A DNA stretch of 63,501 nt. Origin: Pseudanabaena sp. M085S1SP2A07QC (GTDB lineage: Bacteria; Cyanobacteriota; Cyanobacteriia; Pseudanabaenales; Pseudanabaenaceae). Below the pieces are notes generated by a model that did not search any database, was not told the DNA's origin, and worked only from the letters and a program-made list of their open reading frames with translations. Numbering within the stretch: position 1 is the first letter of the stretch; each line of letters opens with the position of its first letter. The translations under genes and the position numbers were made by a program. The stretch covers positions 1-63,501 of the forward strand of contig JADBWK010000005.1 of the NCBI GenBank assembly GCA_020404895.1. The letters run 5' to 3'. Of this stretch, positions 1-8,236 are shown one piece after another.

Positions 1-147
1 AAAAGTACTAACTTCAATATCGTGAAAGAAGAAGACTTTCAGAGAGTCGTGGATTTTATAAATCACAGACCGAGAAAATCTCTTGGCTATCGTACTCCTT
101 ACGAAGTATTCTTTGCTTCATCAGAACCCGTTGCATTTCATAATTGA
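1..147 (+). pseudogene. IS30-type transposase, C-terminal fragment (cut by window edge)
   Basis: The first 147 bases are open in frame 1 and end in TGA. The translation contains the C-terminal signature of IS30/integrase-core transposases (FINHRPRKSLGYRTPYEVF). Only about 48 residues are inside the window, so whether the full gene is intact cannot be judged. It marks the left edge as next to an insertion sequence. Confidence 0.8.
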
Positions 148-232
148 ATTAGCGAATTACCAATGAATAATTTAAAATTGCCATACATCAAAAAAATGTT
201 TAGATTTTGAAAACAGCAGTCAGTTTTAAGTT

Positions 233-1945
233 ATGCAAAAGAATACAAATTTAGTTTTAGTAGTTGATGATGAAATTGAGATCCAAAGACTATTTAAACA
301 GAGATTTAGAAAAAGAATTCTATCTGAAGAACTAGATTTTATATTTGCTTCAAATGGAATAGAAGCTTTGGCAATCTTGAAAGAAACAAATTGCATCTCA
401 ATGATCCTTACCGATATTAGGATGCCTAAAATGGATGGATTATCCTTTATTTCAAAATTAGCTGAAATTAATCAAAACATAAAAGCAGTAGTAGTCTCAG
501 CCTATGGAGATATCCAAAATATTCGGATGGCAATGAACTGTGGCGCTTTTGATTTTGTAACAAAACCTATTGATTTTGATGATTTAGAAATAACAATTGA
601 TAGAACATTTGCTTTTGTTTCTCATTTACAGGAACAACAAAAACAACTAGAGGAAACTCTTGCACAGGTGAGAGTGCTTGAACTGAAGGAAATTGCTTTA
701 GCTCATGACAAAGAGCTTGCCGAAGCTGCAAATCGAGCAAAGAGTGCTTTCTTAGCTAATATGAGTCATGAAATCCGTACGCCAATGAATGGAGTAATTG
801 GAATGACGGATTTATTGTCAACTACCAATTTGACAGAAGAACAGAGAGATTATGTACAGATAATTCGTGATAGTGGCGATTTGCTTTTAACAATTATTAA
901 TGACGTTCTTGATTTTTCTAAGATTGAATCTGGAATGCTAAAAATAGAAAGCCGTTCGCTCGTACTGGAAGATATCGTCAGATCTGTCTTTGAACTTTTA
1001 AGTAAACAAGCAAGCGATAAAAATCTCAGCATTCAATATTCAATGCATCCAGATATTCCTCATGATTTATTAGGTGATGCCGCAAAGATACGTCAAGTTT
1101 TAATCAATCTCTTAGGTAATGCGATTAAATTTACTCCACAAGGCAATGTGACGATCTCGATCGAGCCTAGGTTAATCGTAAATAGTGATGAGTGCGAATT
1201 AGTCTTTGCAGTTGAAGATACAGGTATTGGTATTGAAGTTAATCAGCTAAATTTATTGTTTCAACCATTTACTCAAGCTGATTCTTCCATCAGTCGTCAG
1301 TATGGTGGGACAGGATTAGGGCTTGCCATTAGTAAGCGTTTGGTTGAGTTAATGGGAGGTACAGTTTGGGTCGAGAGTCTTGGACGAATTGGTGGTAAGC
1401 CTCCTGACAATTGGATGTTTGATCCAGAAACGATTCATACCAGCGGTTCTGTGTTCTACTTTACTCTCGTGTTGAGAACTTTACCCACAGAAGTTGCTAA
1501 TTCTCAAATACCTAGCATTACTCAACCAATTTTATCTCCTGTAGCTCAAGAAACTACTAAATCATCTAGTTTAGAAGTTCTCATTGTTGAAGATAATTTC
1601 GTTAATCAAAGAGTGCTACAACTATTTTTAGAAACACTTGGTTATAGCCCGATGATCGCCAACAATGGCTTAGAGGCTTTAGATGCTATCAAAAATCAAA
1701 AATACGATGTAATTTTTATGGATATGCAAATGCCGAAAATGGATGGACTTACTGCTACTAAGCAAATTCGGCAGGATTGTTGTCAACAGCCTTGGATTGT
1801 AGCTGTAACTGCTAATGCTTTACCTGAAGATCGTCAGTTATGCTTAGATGTAGGAATGAATGACTTTATTACTAAGCCTATTCAGATTGAGGATATTGTA
1901 AACATTTTTGATAGATATAACAGCGATAAATGTTTTGAAAAATAG
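233..1945 (+). CDS. Hybrid sensor histidine kinase (receiver-HisKA-HATPase-receiver)
   Basis: This 570-residue protein is a cytoplasmic phosphorelay enzyme. An N-terminal receiver (about residues 5-125) has the acidic pocket VDDE, phospho-acceptor D61 (DIRMPKMDG) and K111. A coiled linker (about 130-170) leads to a HisKA domain with H179 in [12 protein letters not shown], then an HATPase with N box ([10 protein letters not shown]), G1 (EDTGIGI) and G2 (GTGLGLAIS). A second receiver (about 447-565) has D497 in [10 protein letters not shown]. There is no transmembrane segment and no periplasmic sensor, so the input probably arrives as phosphate on the first receiver or through a partner. It stands alone, and the stimulus cannot be read from the sequence. 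Confidence 0.9.
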   Translation: MQKNTNLVLVVDDEIEIQRLFKQRFRKRILSEELDFIFASNGIEALAILKETNCISMILTDIRMPKMDGLSFISKLAEINQNIKAVVVSAYGDIQNIRMAMNCGAFDFVTKPIDFDDLEITIDRTFAFVSHLQEQQKQLEETLAQVRVLELKEIALAHDKELAEAANRAKSAFLANMSHEIRTPMNGVIGMTDLLSTTNLTEEQRDYVQIIRDSGDLLLTIINDVLDFSKIESGMLKIESRSLVLEDIVRSVFELLSKQASDKNLSIQYSMHPDIPHDLLGDAAKIRQVLINLLGNAIKFTPQGNVTISIEPRLIVNSDECELVFAVEDTGIGIEVNQLNLLFQPFTQADSSISRQYGGTGLGLAISKRLVELMGGTVWVESLGRIGGKPPDNWMFDPETIHTSGSVFYFTLVLRTLPTEVANSQIPSITQPILSPVAQETTKSSSLEVLIVEDNFVNQRVLQLFLETLGYSPMIANNGLEALDAIKNQKYDVIFMDMQMPKMDGLTATKQIRQDCCQQPWIVAVTANALPEDRQLCLDVGMNDFITKPIQIEDIVNIFDRYNSDKCFEK

Positions 1946-2036
1946 CGCAAGTAAATGAACAGCTAAAGTTTTTGACTAAAAGCAAAATTTATCTAGATTG
2001 ATGACTAAAAAATAAGTAGATACTCTCTTCCCATTC

Positions 2037-2079
2037 AAGAAATAGCGTTGCGCAGCAAAGCTGCGTACCGCTATTTCTT
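2037..2079. repeat. Imperfect palindrome, 20-bp arms
   Basis: The arms AAGAAATAGCG...GCGCAGC and GCTGCG...CGCTATTTCTT pair around an AAA loop with two or three mismatches. It lies about 90 bases downstream of the hybrid kinase and has no clear T-tract. Confidence 0.7.
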
Positions 2080-2084
2080 TCTTA

Positions 2085-2129
2085 CCCAAACAAAAGTGGC
2101 GGCGCGAAGCGCTACCACTTTTGTTTGGG
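2085..2129. repeat. Palindrome with GCGC-GAA-GCGC core
   Basis: The arms CCCAAACAAAAGTGG and CCACTTTTGTTTGGG (15 bp, perfect) flank a GC-rich centre containing GGCGC-GAA-GCGC. It belongs to the variable-arm palindrome class seen throughout the window. Confidence 0.8.
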
Positions 2130-2159
2130 GTTTTATGTACTAAGCAAACCTTTTATTTC

Positions 2160-2267
2160 TATAGCAACGTAAGAGATAGATAGGACAATTCAAAACTCAA
2201 AAGATGGCAGAGCAAAGCTCTGCCATCTTTTGGGTTTTATGTCCTGAGCAAAGCTTACATTGCTATA
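2160..2267. mobile_element. 108-bp miniature inverted-repeat element, family TATAGCAA (copy A)
   Basis: The ends are TATAGCAACGTAAG and CTTACATTGCTATA, a 14-bp terminal inverted repeat with one mismatch. The centre is a long palindrome (GATGGCAGAGC/GCTCTGCCATC). A second copy of the same length lies at 9301-9408 in inverse orientation with about six differences. It has no coding capacity, so it is a MITE-like element that would need a transposase in trans. Confidence 0.85.
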
Positions 2268-2313
2268 TAGCCCGTACTTGAGTACATGGCTTGAGTCAGT
2301 AACTATAGCCTTA

Positions 2314-2414
2314 TACCAATTCAAAAAAGTATTGCCACACTTTTTTGAATTAAAACCCAAACCCTGTAAGGGTTTTAAAAACACAAAATGGCTACGCCAT
2401 TTTGTGTTTTGGTA
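2314..2414. mobile_element. 101-bp miniature inverted-repeat element, family TACCA (copy A)
   Basis: It begins TACCAATTC and ends TTTTGGTA, and is internally built of two hairpins separated by an AAACCC...GGGTTT-like middle. Two further copies of exactly 101 bp lie at 16092-16192 and 52876-52976 in the opposite orientation. Flanks read TA on both sides, compatible with TA target duplication as in IS630/Tc1-type transposition. Confidence 0.85.
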
Positions 2415-2645
2415 TTAGCCACTTTTATCAAGACAAATCAAAACCCAAATAGTGAGAGGCGGCGCAAAGCGCTGCCTCTCACTATTCCTAACAAGAAGGG
2501 CGACAGCTATATTGCGTAAGTGTGTGAAATAGCGATCGCTAACAAAAATAACTAACGATCAAGAGCAACTCAAAATCAAAGTTGCAATCTCGCTCTATTA
2601 TCGGTAGCATAGGGGATAATAAAAAATGTAATAAAACGCAACAAT

Positions 2646-2709
2646 CAAATATATTTTTCCAATATATTTGAGTTTGTCAATTGACAAACCAAAAACGCAT
2701 ACTAGATTA
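2646..2709 (+). promoter_or_regulatory. Candidate crtR promoter with two operator-like palindromes
   Basis: A perfect 10-bp inverted repeat with a 5-base spacer (CAAATATATT at 2646-2655, AATATATTTG at 2661-2670) is followed by an 18-bp perfect palindrome, GTTTGTCAATTGACAAAC (2672-2689). The right half of the latter supplies a consensus -35 box TTGACA (2681-2686); TAGATT at 2703-2708 is a plausible -10 at 16-bp spacing. A factor bound to the palindrome would cover the -35. The assignment is an inference from position and consensus. Confidence 0.5.
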
Positions 2710-2740
2710 AAGATAGGAAATTTGAGTAAGGAGTGACACA

Positions 2741-3625
2741 ATGCAGCAGCAGGGCAGAGCCCTAACTGTTCCAATCGGTGTGATGGGCGCAGCACAGGGA
2801 TTTAATCCGACGATACTACTGCTACTGGGTTCGATCATTTTAGGAACTGCATCGACAACAGGGTATTGGGTATGGGGCTGGGCGCACTGGCTCGTATTTG
2901 TTTGTAATTTTTCGGCGCTTTATGTACTGGGAACAGTAATTCATGATGCTTGCCATAACGTTGCTCACCCAAATCGCATTGTCAATGCAGCGATCGGGCA
3001 TATTGCAGCAATCTTGCAAGGATTTGTGTTTCCCGTATTTACTCGTGTCCACATGCAGCATCATGCCCATGTGAATGATGAGGAAGATGATCCTGACCAC
3101 TATGTTTCGACTGGCGGCCCCTTGTGGTTGATTGCTGCTCGCTTTTTTTATCACGAAGTTTTCTTTTTCCAGCGTCGGCTATGGAGAAATTACGAGCTTT
3201 TAGAATGGGCAGTTAGCAGGTTGATTGTAGTCGCCACATTGTTTGTTGGTTATCATTATGGGTTCCTCGGCTACATGATGAACTTCTGGTTCGTACCAGC
3301 AGCCGTTATGGGACTTTTGTTAGGCTTGTTTTTTGACTATTTGCCTCATCGTCCTTTTGTTGAGCGATCGCGATGGAAGAATGCCAGAGTTTACCCAGGA
3401 AGATTTTTAAATATCTTGTTATTAGGTCAGAACTATCACTTAGTTCATCATCTTTGGCCAAATGTGCCTTGGTATTATTACGAGAAGACCTATTATCAAA
3501 TGAAGCCTTTGCTCGATGCTAATGGCTCACCTCAGACATTAGGAATTTTCAAGATGCCTGATCTAGCTGGTTTTATATACGATGTTTTCTTGGGTATTCG
3601 GTTTCACGGTCATAAACACAAATAA
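2741..3625 (+). CDS. crtR: Beta-carotene hydroxylase CrtR
   Basis: This 294-residue membrane di-iron enzyme hydroxylates beta-ionone rings, making zeaxanthin from beta-carotene (and often myxoxanthophyll precursors). The three histidine boxes of the fatty-acid-desaturase superfamily are visible: HDACH (68-72), HMQHH (104-108) and HLVHH (233-237), with the CrtR-typical stretch HVNDEEDDPDH and STGGPLWLIAARFFYHE. Four or so hydrophobic segments surround them. The ATG is supported by AAGGAG seven bases upstream. It is monocistronic, with its own palindrome-bearing promoter region and palindromes downstream. Confidence 0.93.
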   Translation: MQQQGRALTVPIGVMGAAQGFNPTILLLLGSIILGTASTTGYWVWGWAHWLVFVCNFSALYVLGTVIHDACHNVAHPNRIVNAAIGHIAAILQGFVFPVFTRVHMQHHAHVNDEEDDPDHYVSTGGPLWLIAARFFYHEVFFFQRRLWRNYELLEWAVSRLIVVATLFVGYHYGFLGYMMNFWFVPAAVMGLLLGLFFDYLPHRPFVERSRWKNARVYPGRFLNILLLGQNYHLVHHLWPNVPWYYYEKTYYQMKPLLDANGSPQTLGIFKMPDLAGFIYDVFLGIRFHGHKHK

Positions 3626-3658
3626 AAAAGGCAGCGCTAAGCGCTCCCTTTTTTATTT
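3620..3658. repeat. Palindrome overlapping the crtR stop codon
   Basis: The arms AAATAAAAAAGG and CCTTTTTTATTT flank AGCGC-TAA-GCGCT. The left arm contains the crtR stop codon and the right arm has a T-run, so it may serve as the crtR terminator. Confidence 0.7.
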
Positions 3659-3662
3659 AGAA

Positions 3663-3711
3663 CCCCTAAAAAGTAAAGGCGGCGCTTAGCGCCGCCTTTA
3701 CTTTTTAGGGG
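3663..3711. repeat. Perfect palindrome, 23-bp arms, TTA loop
   Basis: The left arm 3663-3685 and right arm 3689-3711 are exact reverse complements with a 3-base TTA loop and a GGCGC core. It separates the convergent crtR and DUF760 genes. It has no T-tract on either side. Confidence 0.85.
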
Positions 3712-3717
3712 CAATAG

Positions 3718-4017
3718 CTATAGTGTTTCTAATGAATGATCTAGCTGCATTCTCGTTTCCATTTGGCGAATGAAATAACCTGTCATCATCGCTGAGCCTA
3801 TTAGTCCTGCTAAGTTTTCGCGATCAGTGGTGATACTGACGTTGAAATGCTGCGGTGGCAAAATACCCAGCAAGTTTTGAATATTTTGGTTGATAATTTG
3901 TTGCGCTTCAGGGGTGACGGACTGCGCGACTGTGGCTAAAGTTTCAGGCGATTGATTTTTGAGGTAATCGAGTAAAAGGTTGCTGCTGCTGGAGTTAAGT
4001 TCGCCTAGGTTAAACAT
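3718..4017 (-). CDS. DUF760 family protein
   Basis: This 99-residue protein resembles the short DUF760 proteins of cyanobacteria and plastids. Visible family features are the N-terminal helix ending NQNIQNLLG, then GILPPQHFNVSITTDRENLAGLIGSA split by a turn, and a C-terminal helix containing MMTGYFIRQMETRMQL. Plant homologues include regulators of protein turnover, but no biochemical role can be assigned here. It has no signal peptide or membrane segment and lies alone, about 140 bases downstream of ssb on the same strand. Confidence 0.75.
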   Translation of the reverse strand: MFNLGELNSSSSNLLLDYLKNQSPETLATVAQSVTPEAQQIINQNIQNLLGILPPQHFNVSITTDRENLAGLIGSAMMTGYFIRQMETRMQLDHSLETL

Positions 4018-4123
4018 GTATAGGTTCCTCGAATCTTGGATTCGCTAAGAATATCTACATATATTCTTACTGATGCGATCGCTAAGTTTTGAGTAGGAAA
4101 ACCGTATTTCAACCGAATAGAAA

Positions 4124-4158
4124 AGTACAAAAGCCTTGATAAACAAGGCTTTTGTACT
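4124..4158 (-). terminator. Terminator-like hairpin after ssb
   Basis: AGTACAAAAGCCTTG (4124-4138) pairs with CAAGGCTTTTGTACT (4144-4158) around a 5-base loop. The first base of the ssb stop triplet lies in the stem. It is followed on the minus strand by TTCT rather than a long T-run, so termination strength is uncertain. Confidence 0.6.
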
Positions 4159-4529
4159 TAAAAATCGTCGTCATAGCTGCCGCTACTATTGCTAGCTGCT
4201 TCATTGTCTTTACGAGAGCCAAGTAGATCTAGACGATCCACACGAATTACGGGTTTTTGGCGCTCATCACCAGTAGTGCGATCGTTCCAACGATCAAATT
4301 TAAGCGATCCTGATATACCAATTAGGCTTCCTTTTCTGACAAAGTTCTTCGCAACTTCGGCGGTTTTGTCCCACATTTCTAAGTCAAACCAATCGGGCGG
4401 ATCATCACGGTTGCTGGTATTTCGATTAACTGCGATCGTGAAGTTGCAAACCACTTTGCCAGACTCAAAATATTTAACTTCAGGATCACGTCCTGCGCGT
4501 CCGACTAGGTGAACTTTGTTTAAGGTCAT
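4158..4529 (-). CDS. ssb: Single-stranded DNA-binding protein
   Basis: This is a 123-residue OB-fold protein that coats single-stranded DNA in replication, repair and recombination. It opens with MTLNKVHLVGRAGRDPE, typical of SSB strand 1, continues with VCNFTIAVNR and the WFDLEMWDKTAEVAKNF block, and ends in a short acidic tail (DDDF), the docking site for partner proteins. It is shorter than E. coli SSB because the linker is brief, as is usual in cyanobacteria. Confidence 0.92.
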   Translation of the reverse strand: MTLNKVHLVGRAGRDPEVKYFESGKVVCNFTIAVNRNTSNRDDPPDWFDLEMWDKTAEVAKNFVRKGSLIGISGSLKFDRWNDRTTGDERQKPVIRVDRLDLLGSRKDNEAASNSSGSYDDDF

Positions 4530-4619
4530 AGGACAAGTTTCAAAAAAGATTTAGACATCTGCATTTTATAGCAAAACCAAAAAATAGAGGTGAGAAGAAG
4601 TGTCACCTCTATTTTTTGG

Positions 4620-6305
4620 CTATGGATTAATCGACTCAATTCTTGCGGATAAACCTTGTTGTGCGAGCCGAGAAACTTGGACTTCAGCGATACGGCGATC
4701 GCTATAGGCTCCAATCTGCACTACCAAATAGCCATTAAGTCGAGACGCAAAGGAATTTGGCACAATTTGACGTACTTGAGCAACAGCATTAGGTGAAGAA
4801 ACAGGCACTACCACACGATACCGAGGTGGGGTTTGAGGTCTAAAACTGGTATTAGCCAGCGGCGCAATTTGGATCGGTTGATTAACGGGTTCGCCGCTAG
4901 GAGGACTAGATCGCACGGGTGGCAAACTAGTACTAATTTCGGAATTAGCGGGGATCGGGGAACTAAAGCTCTTGGGCGTAATTCTGACGATCACAGAAGT
5001 AACAGGCTCGTACCAGAAAGGATTATTTGCTTGATTTGCTTGATTGTTTGGAATAAAACTATTGCTTTGACTTGAAGAGTTCGTTCTAACCAATGCTGGT
5101 GGAGTATCAAGATTAGGCGAAAGATTCATGGGCTGACTGTTGGCTATCTGTTGTTCTAGTTGTTGGTTGATATTGGCAAAGCGATCGCTTTTTGGTGTAA
5201 TTCTTGGTGAAGCCTTACTTACAGCCACAGCATTTGTAGTTGTCGCATTTGCTGAAGGATTATTAACAAATAGATTGGATGGCAGACGCACACCCGACAG
5301 TTGTAAATTTCCCTTCACTCTTTTACTGTCCAATTGATTGCCAATCACAGCAACCGCATTACGGCTGACGTTTTGCAAATCGAATGTGCCATTTCCCTGA
5401 AAAGTGTTGTTACCATCATCGTTAGGCTTGCCCAGATCTGGCTTGGCAGTATCAGAAATGGTTACGCCATAAGCACGATTATTGACGATCGCATTGCCGC
5501 GTAAAACTGGCTTGGCGTTGGATTGGATTAGGAGTCCATTTTGATTTTGAGTAAAGGTGTTTTCTGTGATTTGCGGAGCCGCATCTTGGCGAATACTCAT
5601 CCCAAAAGTAGTTTGTTGAAAGAGATTGCCACGAATATCTGGACTGGCTTCACCCTCGATCGCTAAGCCACTAGTTCCATTGCGAAAGAATTGATTTGCA
5701 GAAATAATCGCCGTTGATTTGCCTGTAATTAAGCCACCATCTTGCTGATTATCAATAAAAGTATTATTGGCGATCGCAGGACTCACATTCTCAATCCACA
5801 GTCCATAACCTCTAGGATTAGGATTGGTGACAGTCACACCACGCAATTCTGATCCATCGCCAAGAGCGATCGCCACATTTTGAGGAAACCCCGATCCTGT
5901 GCGTAGGGTTCCCCCGCCTAAAATTATGATGCCTTTGCCCTTAGTTGCCTCATTACCTCGTAATGTCACATTAGGGCGTAGTCGCATTGGGAACTGCTCA
6001 CCCGTAGCACTGCTGTAGGTTCCATAGGCTAGCTGAATAATTTGTCCAGTCTGAGCGCGACTCATCGCATAGGTAACTGTCTTGAAAGGTGCAACAGTAC
6101 TACCTTGTTCGGGGCGATCGCTACCTGTTTGGGGATTTACATAGATGATATTTTGGGCGATCGCTGATGAGCTAGTCAATGTCTGTGATTGAGCGACCAC
6201 AGGGGAGGCGATCGCTAAGGTTGGGGACAAGATTGCGATCGGAAGCAAATAAATCAGGTTTTGAAAAATAAAGCCTTGAAATGTCTTACAGATGCTCATT
6301 TTCAT
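4620..6305 (-). CDS. Secreted DUF1565/parallel beta-helix protein with SPOR-like C-terminus
   Basis: The chosen ATG at 6305 gives about 561 residues and places a signal peptide at the start (hydrophobic core LIYLLPIAILSPTLAIA, cleavage near VAQS). An upstream in-frame ATG at 6401 would add 32 residues and is less likely. A DUF1565 region follows (IYVNPQTGSDRPEQG, PFKTVTYA), then repeating right-handed beta-helix units of the pattern 'I..N.F..N....G' (NNTFIDNQQDGG, ANQFFRNGTSGL, ENTFTQNQNGL). A proline/serine-rich linker leads to a final SPOR-like block (YLVVQIGAYSDRRIAEVQV), a fold that binds denuded peptidoglycan. It probably sits in the periplasm or outer layer; its ligand is unknown. Confidence 0.8.
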   Translation of the reverse strand: MKMSICKTFQGFIFQNLIYLLPIAILSPTLAIASPVVAQSQTLTSSSAIAQNIIYVNPQTGSDRPEQGSTVAPFKTVTYAMSRAQTGQIIQLAYGTYSSATGEQFPMRLRPNVTLRGNEATKGKGIIILGGGTLRTGSGFPQNVAIALGDGSELRGVTVTNPNPRGYGLWIENVSPAIANNTFIDNQQDGGLITGKSTAIISANQFFRNGTSGLAIEGEASPDIRGNLFQQTTFGMSIRQDAAPQITENTFTQNQNGLLIQSNAKPVLRGNAIVNNRAYGVTISDTAKPDLGKPNDDGNNTFQGNGTFDLQNVSRNAVAVIGNQLDSKRVKGNLQLSGVRLPSNLFVNNPSANATTTNAVAVSKASPRITPKSDRFANINQQLEQQIANSQPMNLSPNLDTPPALVRTNSSSQSNSFIPNNQANQANNPFWYEPVTSVIVRITPKSFSSPIPANSEISTSLPPVRSSPPSGEPVNQPIQIAPLANTSFRPQTPPRYRVVVPVSSPNAVAQVRQIVPNSFASRLNGYLVVQIGAYSDRRIAEVQVSRLAQQGLSARIESINP

Positions 6306-6454
6306 GTACGGATTGCTTCCCTTAAATTTGCTGAAGTTGCTGAACAGGATAGTGGGCAGAGTGACTAGAAATATTAAATCTATATTAAATTTAAAACCCA
6401 AGTCTTAAGAATCATAAACTACCCTAAGTTCAAAACTATGGCAAGAGCAACAAG

Positions 6455-6496
6455 TCAAAGGATAAAGACGACGCGCTGCGTCGTCTTTATCCTTTG
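6455..6496. repeat. Palindrome overlapping the 3' end of the sugar permease gene
   Basis: CAAAGGATAAAGACGACGC and its complement GCGTCGTCTTTATCCTTTG form near-perfect 19-bp arms. The permease stop codon and last codons lie inside the right arm, so this palindrome has become part of the coding sequence or serves as its transcript end. Confidence 0.75.
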
Positions 6497-7338
6497 ACTC
6501 CAACACTAGCCTCGGTAGGAATGATGTAGCGTTGCAGAAATACAAACACGATAAAGACGGGCAGCATCGAAATCGCGGAACCTGCGGCAATTAATCGCCA
6601 ATCTTCAGAGAAGGCACTTGCCAGACTAGCAATTCCCCTTGGTAATGTATAAAGCTCAGCCTTATCGACGATCACTAAGGGCCATAAAAAATCGCCCCAC
6701 ATTGCGACAAAGGTAAATACAGCAAGTGTTGTTAATGCAGGACGCGCCGCAGGTAACATTACATGCCACCAAATCCCTAAACTAGAGCAACCATCCATTC
6801 GCGCTGCTTCCTCCATTTCTTTGGGAACGCTTTGAAAGGCTTGGCGCAGTAGAAATATGCCGAAAGCTGAAATTACATAGGGGAAAATCAAGCCAGCATA
6901 GGTATTTTTGAGGTTTAGCTGCACCGCCAGAATATAAAGGGGAATCATCGTAATTTGAAACGGAATCATCGTCGTACCCACGATCGCCCAAAATATAGAA
7001 TCTCGTCCTTTAAAATCTAGTCTGGCAAGGGGAAAGGCAGCGAGGGAGCAGAATAGCAAATTTAAAATTACGGTGATGCTGGAAACAAAAAAGCTATTCC
7101 AAAGATAAAGATCGAAGCGGGAATTTTTCCAGACCTTGAGGAAATTCTCAAAGGTAGGCTGGGCGGGTAAGAGTTGTGGTGTTGCCTGAAAAATATTTTC
7201 GGTTGGTGATTTAAAAGCGGTACTTACTAACCAGAGCAAAGGAAATATGGTTAACGTGGCGATCGCAATTAAAAGCAGAAATTGCGGAATATTTTTGAGG
7301 ATATTCAGTGATGATAGTTTCTGGGGCTTATTTTTCAT
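6487..7338 (-). CDS. Carbohydrate ABC transporter permease, MalG/UgpE type
   Basis: This is one of two membrane subunits of a sugar (CUT1-type) importer. Starting at the ATG at 7338 it has about 283 residues and six predicted membrane helices. The cytoplasmic EAA loop, which docks the ATPase, is clear: EEAARMDGCSSLGIWWHVMLP. Other family marks are PLLWLVSTAFKSP near the N-terminus and FPLARLDFKGRD. An earlier start at 7377 would add 13 non-hydrophobic residues. The partner permease is at 8237-9139, with a beta-lactamase gene in between. No binding protein or ATPase gene lies nearby; those subunits must be elsewhere. The substrate is unknown. Confidence 0.88.
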   Translation of the reverse strand: MKNKPQKLSSLNILKNIPQFLLLIAIATLTIFPLLWLVSTAFKSPTENIFQATPQLLPAQPTFENFLKVWKNSRFDLYLWNSFFVSSITVILNLLFCSLAAFPLARLDFKGRDSIFWAIVGTTMIPFQITMIPLYILAVQLNLKNTYAGLIFPYVISAFGIFLLRQAFQSVPKEMEEAARMDGCSSLGIWWHVMLPAARPALTTLAVFTFVAMWGDFLWPLVIVDKAELYTLPRGIASLASAFSEDWRLIAAGSAISMLPVFIVFVFLQRYIIPTEASVGVKG

Positions 7339-7394
7339 GATATTAATACTTATAATTTTGAAATGGGCGAAGCCCACCTAAAAACTGCTGGCTT

Positions 7395-8234
7395 TTACTT
7401 GGCAATGAGTTGTAAATCGCTAAAAACATCAAACAAAATCTTTTTACGGATAGGAATCATTTCAAAGTTAGGATCTTGATTTTCAAAATTTAAGGCATAG
7501 AAATAAACGTTGTTATCTCGTTCTATATAACCAACATACCAACCAATATTCTGCATTCCATCAACATTAGTTCCCCAACCAGTCTTACCTCTAAGAATGT
7601 AATTATCTTTACGATCAATTAGCATGATGTCTTTCACAGTTTTCATCACAGAAGGTGAAAATGGCAAATCCTCTTGATAAAGTCTGATGAGAAACTTGAT
7701 TTGCTCCTCTGGCGAAATTCTCAAATTGCCATCTAACCAAAAAGAATCAATCTGGTCTGAGATATCTTGATTGCCATAGTCAGCAGCTTTTATATATTTA
7801 GCCATTCTTTCATTCCCAATCCGTCGCGCTAAGTCTTGATAAAACCAAACAACCGATCGCGTAAAGGCTGTTCGCATATTTTGATCTTGACTCCACAAAG
7901 GAAATCGACGTTGGACTCCATCCCAGAGAATTACGGTATTTTCATCTGCGATCGCTTTAGTTTCTAGAGCAACCAATGAGTTAAATATCTTAAAGGTGGA
8001 TGCAGGAATAAAGCGTTTTTGACAATGTTGAGAGTTATAGCGAATATAGCGATCGCGTTTTAAGTCATACAAAATAAAACAGCCTTCAGATTTTGCTTCT
8101 TGGAGGTTTTTAGCAAGATTTTGAGAAAATTGCGATTGAAATATTGGAGTTGATTTAATGGAGCTATCTTGAGCAAAAACAGGTAAAGAGAGAAACAAAA
8201 AAGCACTTAAAAAAAAAGAAACAGTCTTAATCAT
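7395..8234 (-). CDS. Class D (OXA-type) beta-lactamase
   Basis: This 279-residue exported serine hydrolase opens beta-lactam rings or is a penicillin-binding relative. A signal peptide (residues 1-21, ending VFAQ) precedes the catalytic domain. All class D signatures are present: S79-TF-K82 (catalytic serine and carbamylated lysine), S127-VV, Y153-GN, W166 and K217-TG. It starts two bases after the MalF-type permease stop and ends about 57 bases before the MalG-type start, so all three genes are probably co-transcribed. It could alternatively be a BlaR-like sensor domain, but no membrane receptor part exists. The assignment to class D is strong; the true substrate is unknown. Confidence 0.9.
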   Translation of the reverse strand: MIKTVSFFLSAFLFLSLPVFAQDSSIKSTPIFQSQFSQNLAKNLQEAKSEGCFILYDLKRDRYIRYNSQHCQKRFIPASTFKIFNSLVALETKAIADENTVILWDGVQRRFPLWSQDQNMRTAFTRSVVWFYQDLARRIGNERMAKYIKAADYGNQDISDQIDSFWLDGNLRISPEEQIKFLIRLYQEDLPFSPSVMKTVKDIMLIDRKDNYILRGKTGWGTNVDGMQNIGWYVGYIERDNNVYFYALNFENQDPNFEMIPIRKKILFDVFSDLQLIAK

Positions 8235-8236
8235 AT

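Larger units (their letters stand above)
1946..2740. other. 795-bp gene-free stretch packed with palindromes and miniature elements
   Basis: No convincing gene is present. The stretch holds an imperfect palindrome (2037-2079), a palindrome with 15-bp arms (2085-2129), a 108-bp TATAGCAA element (2160-2267), a 101-bp TACCA element (2314-2414) and another palindrome around 2451-2485 (arms ATAGTGAGAGGC/GCCTCTCACTAT around a GGCGC core). The last 150 bases carry the crtR promoter region. Confidence 0.75.

Noticed and set aside
1946-2740. Possible CRISPR array in the repeat-rich gap
   Set aside because: The repeats are palindromes and miniature elements of differing sequence, with no regular direct repeat and spacer pattern and no cas genes nearby.
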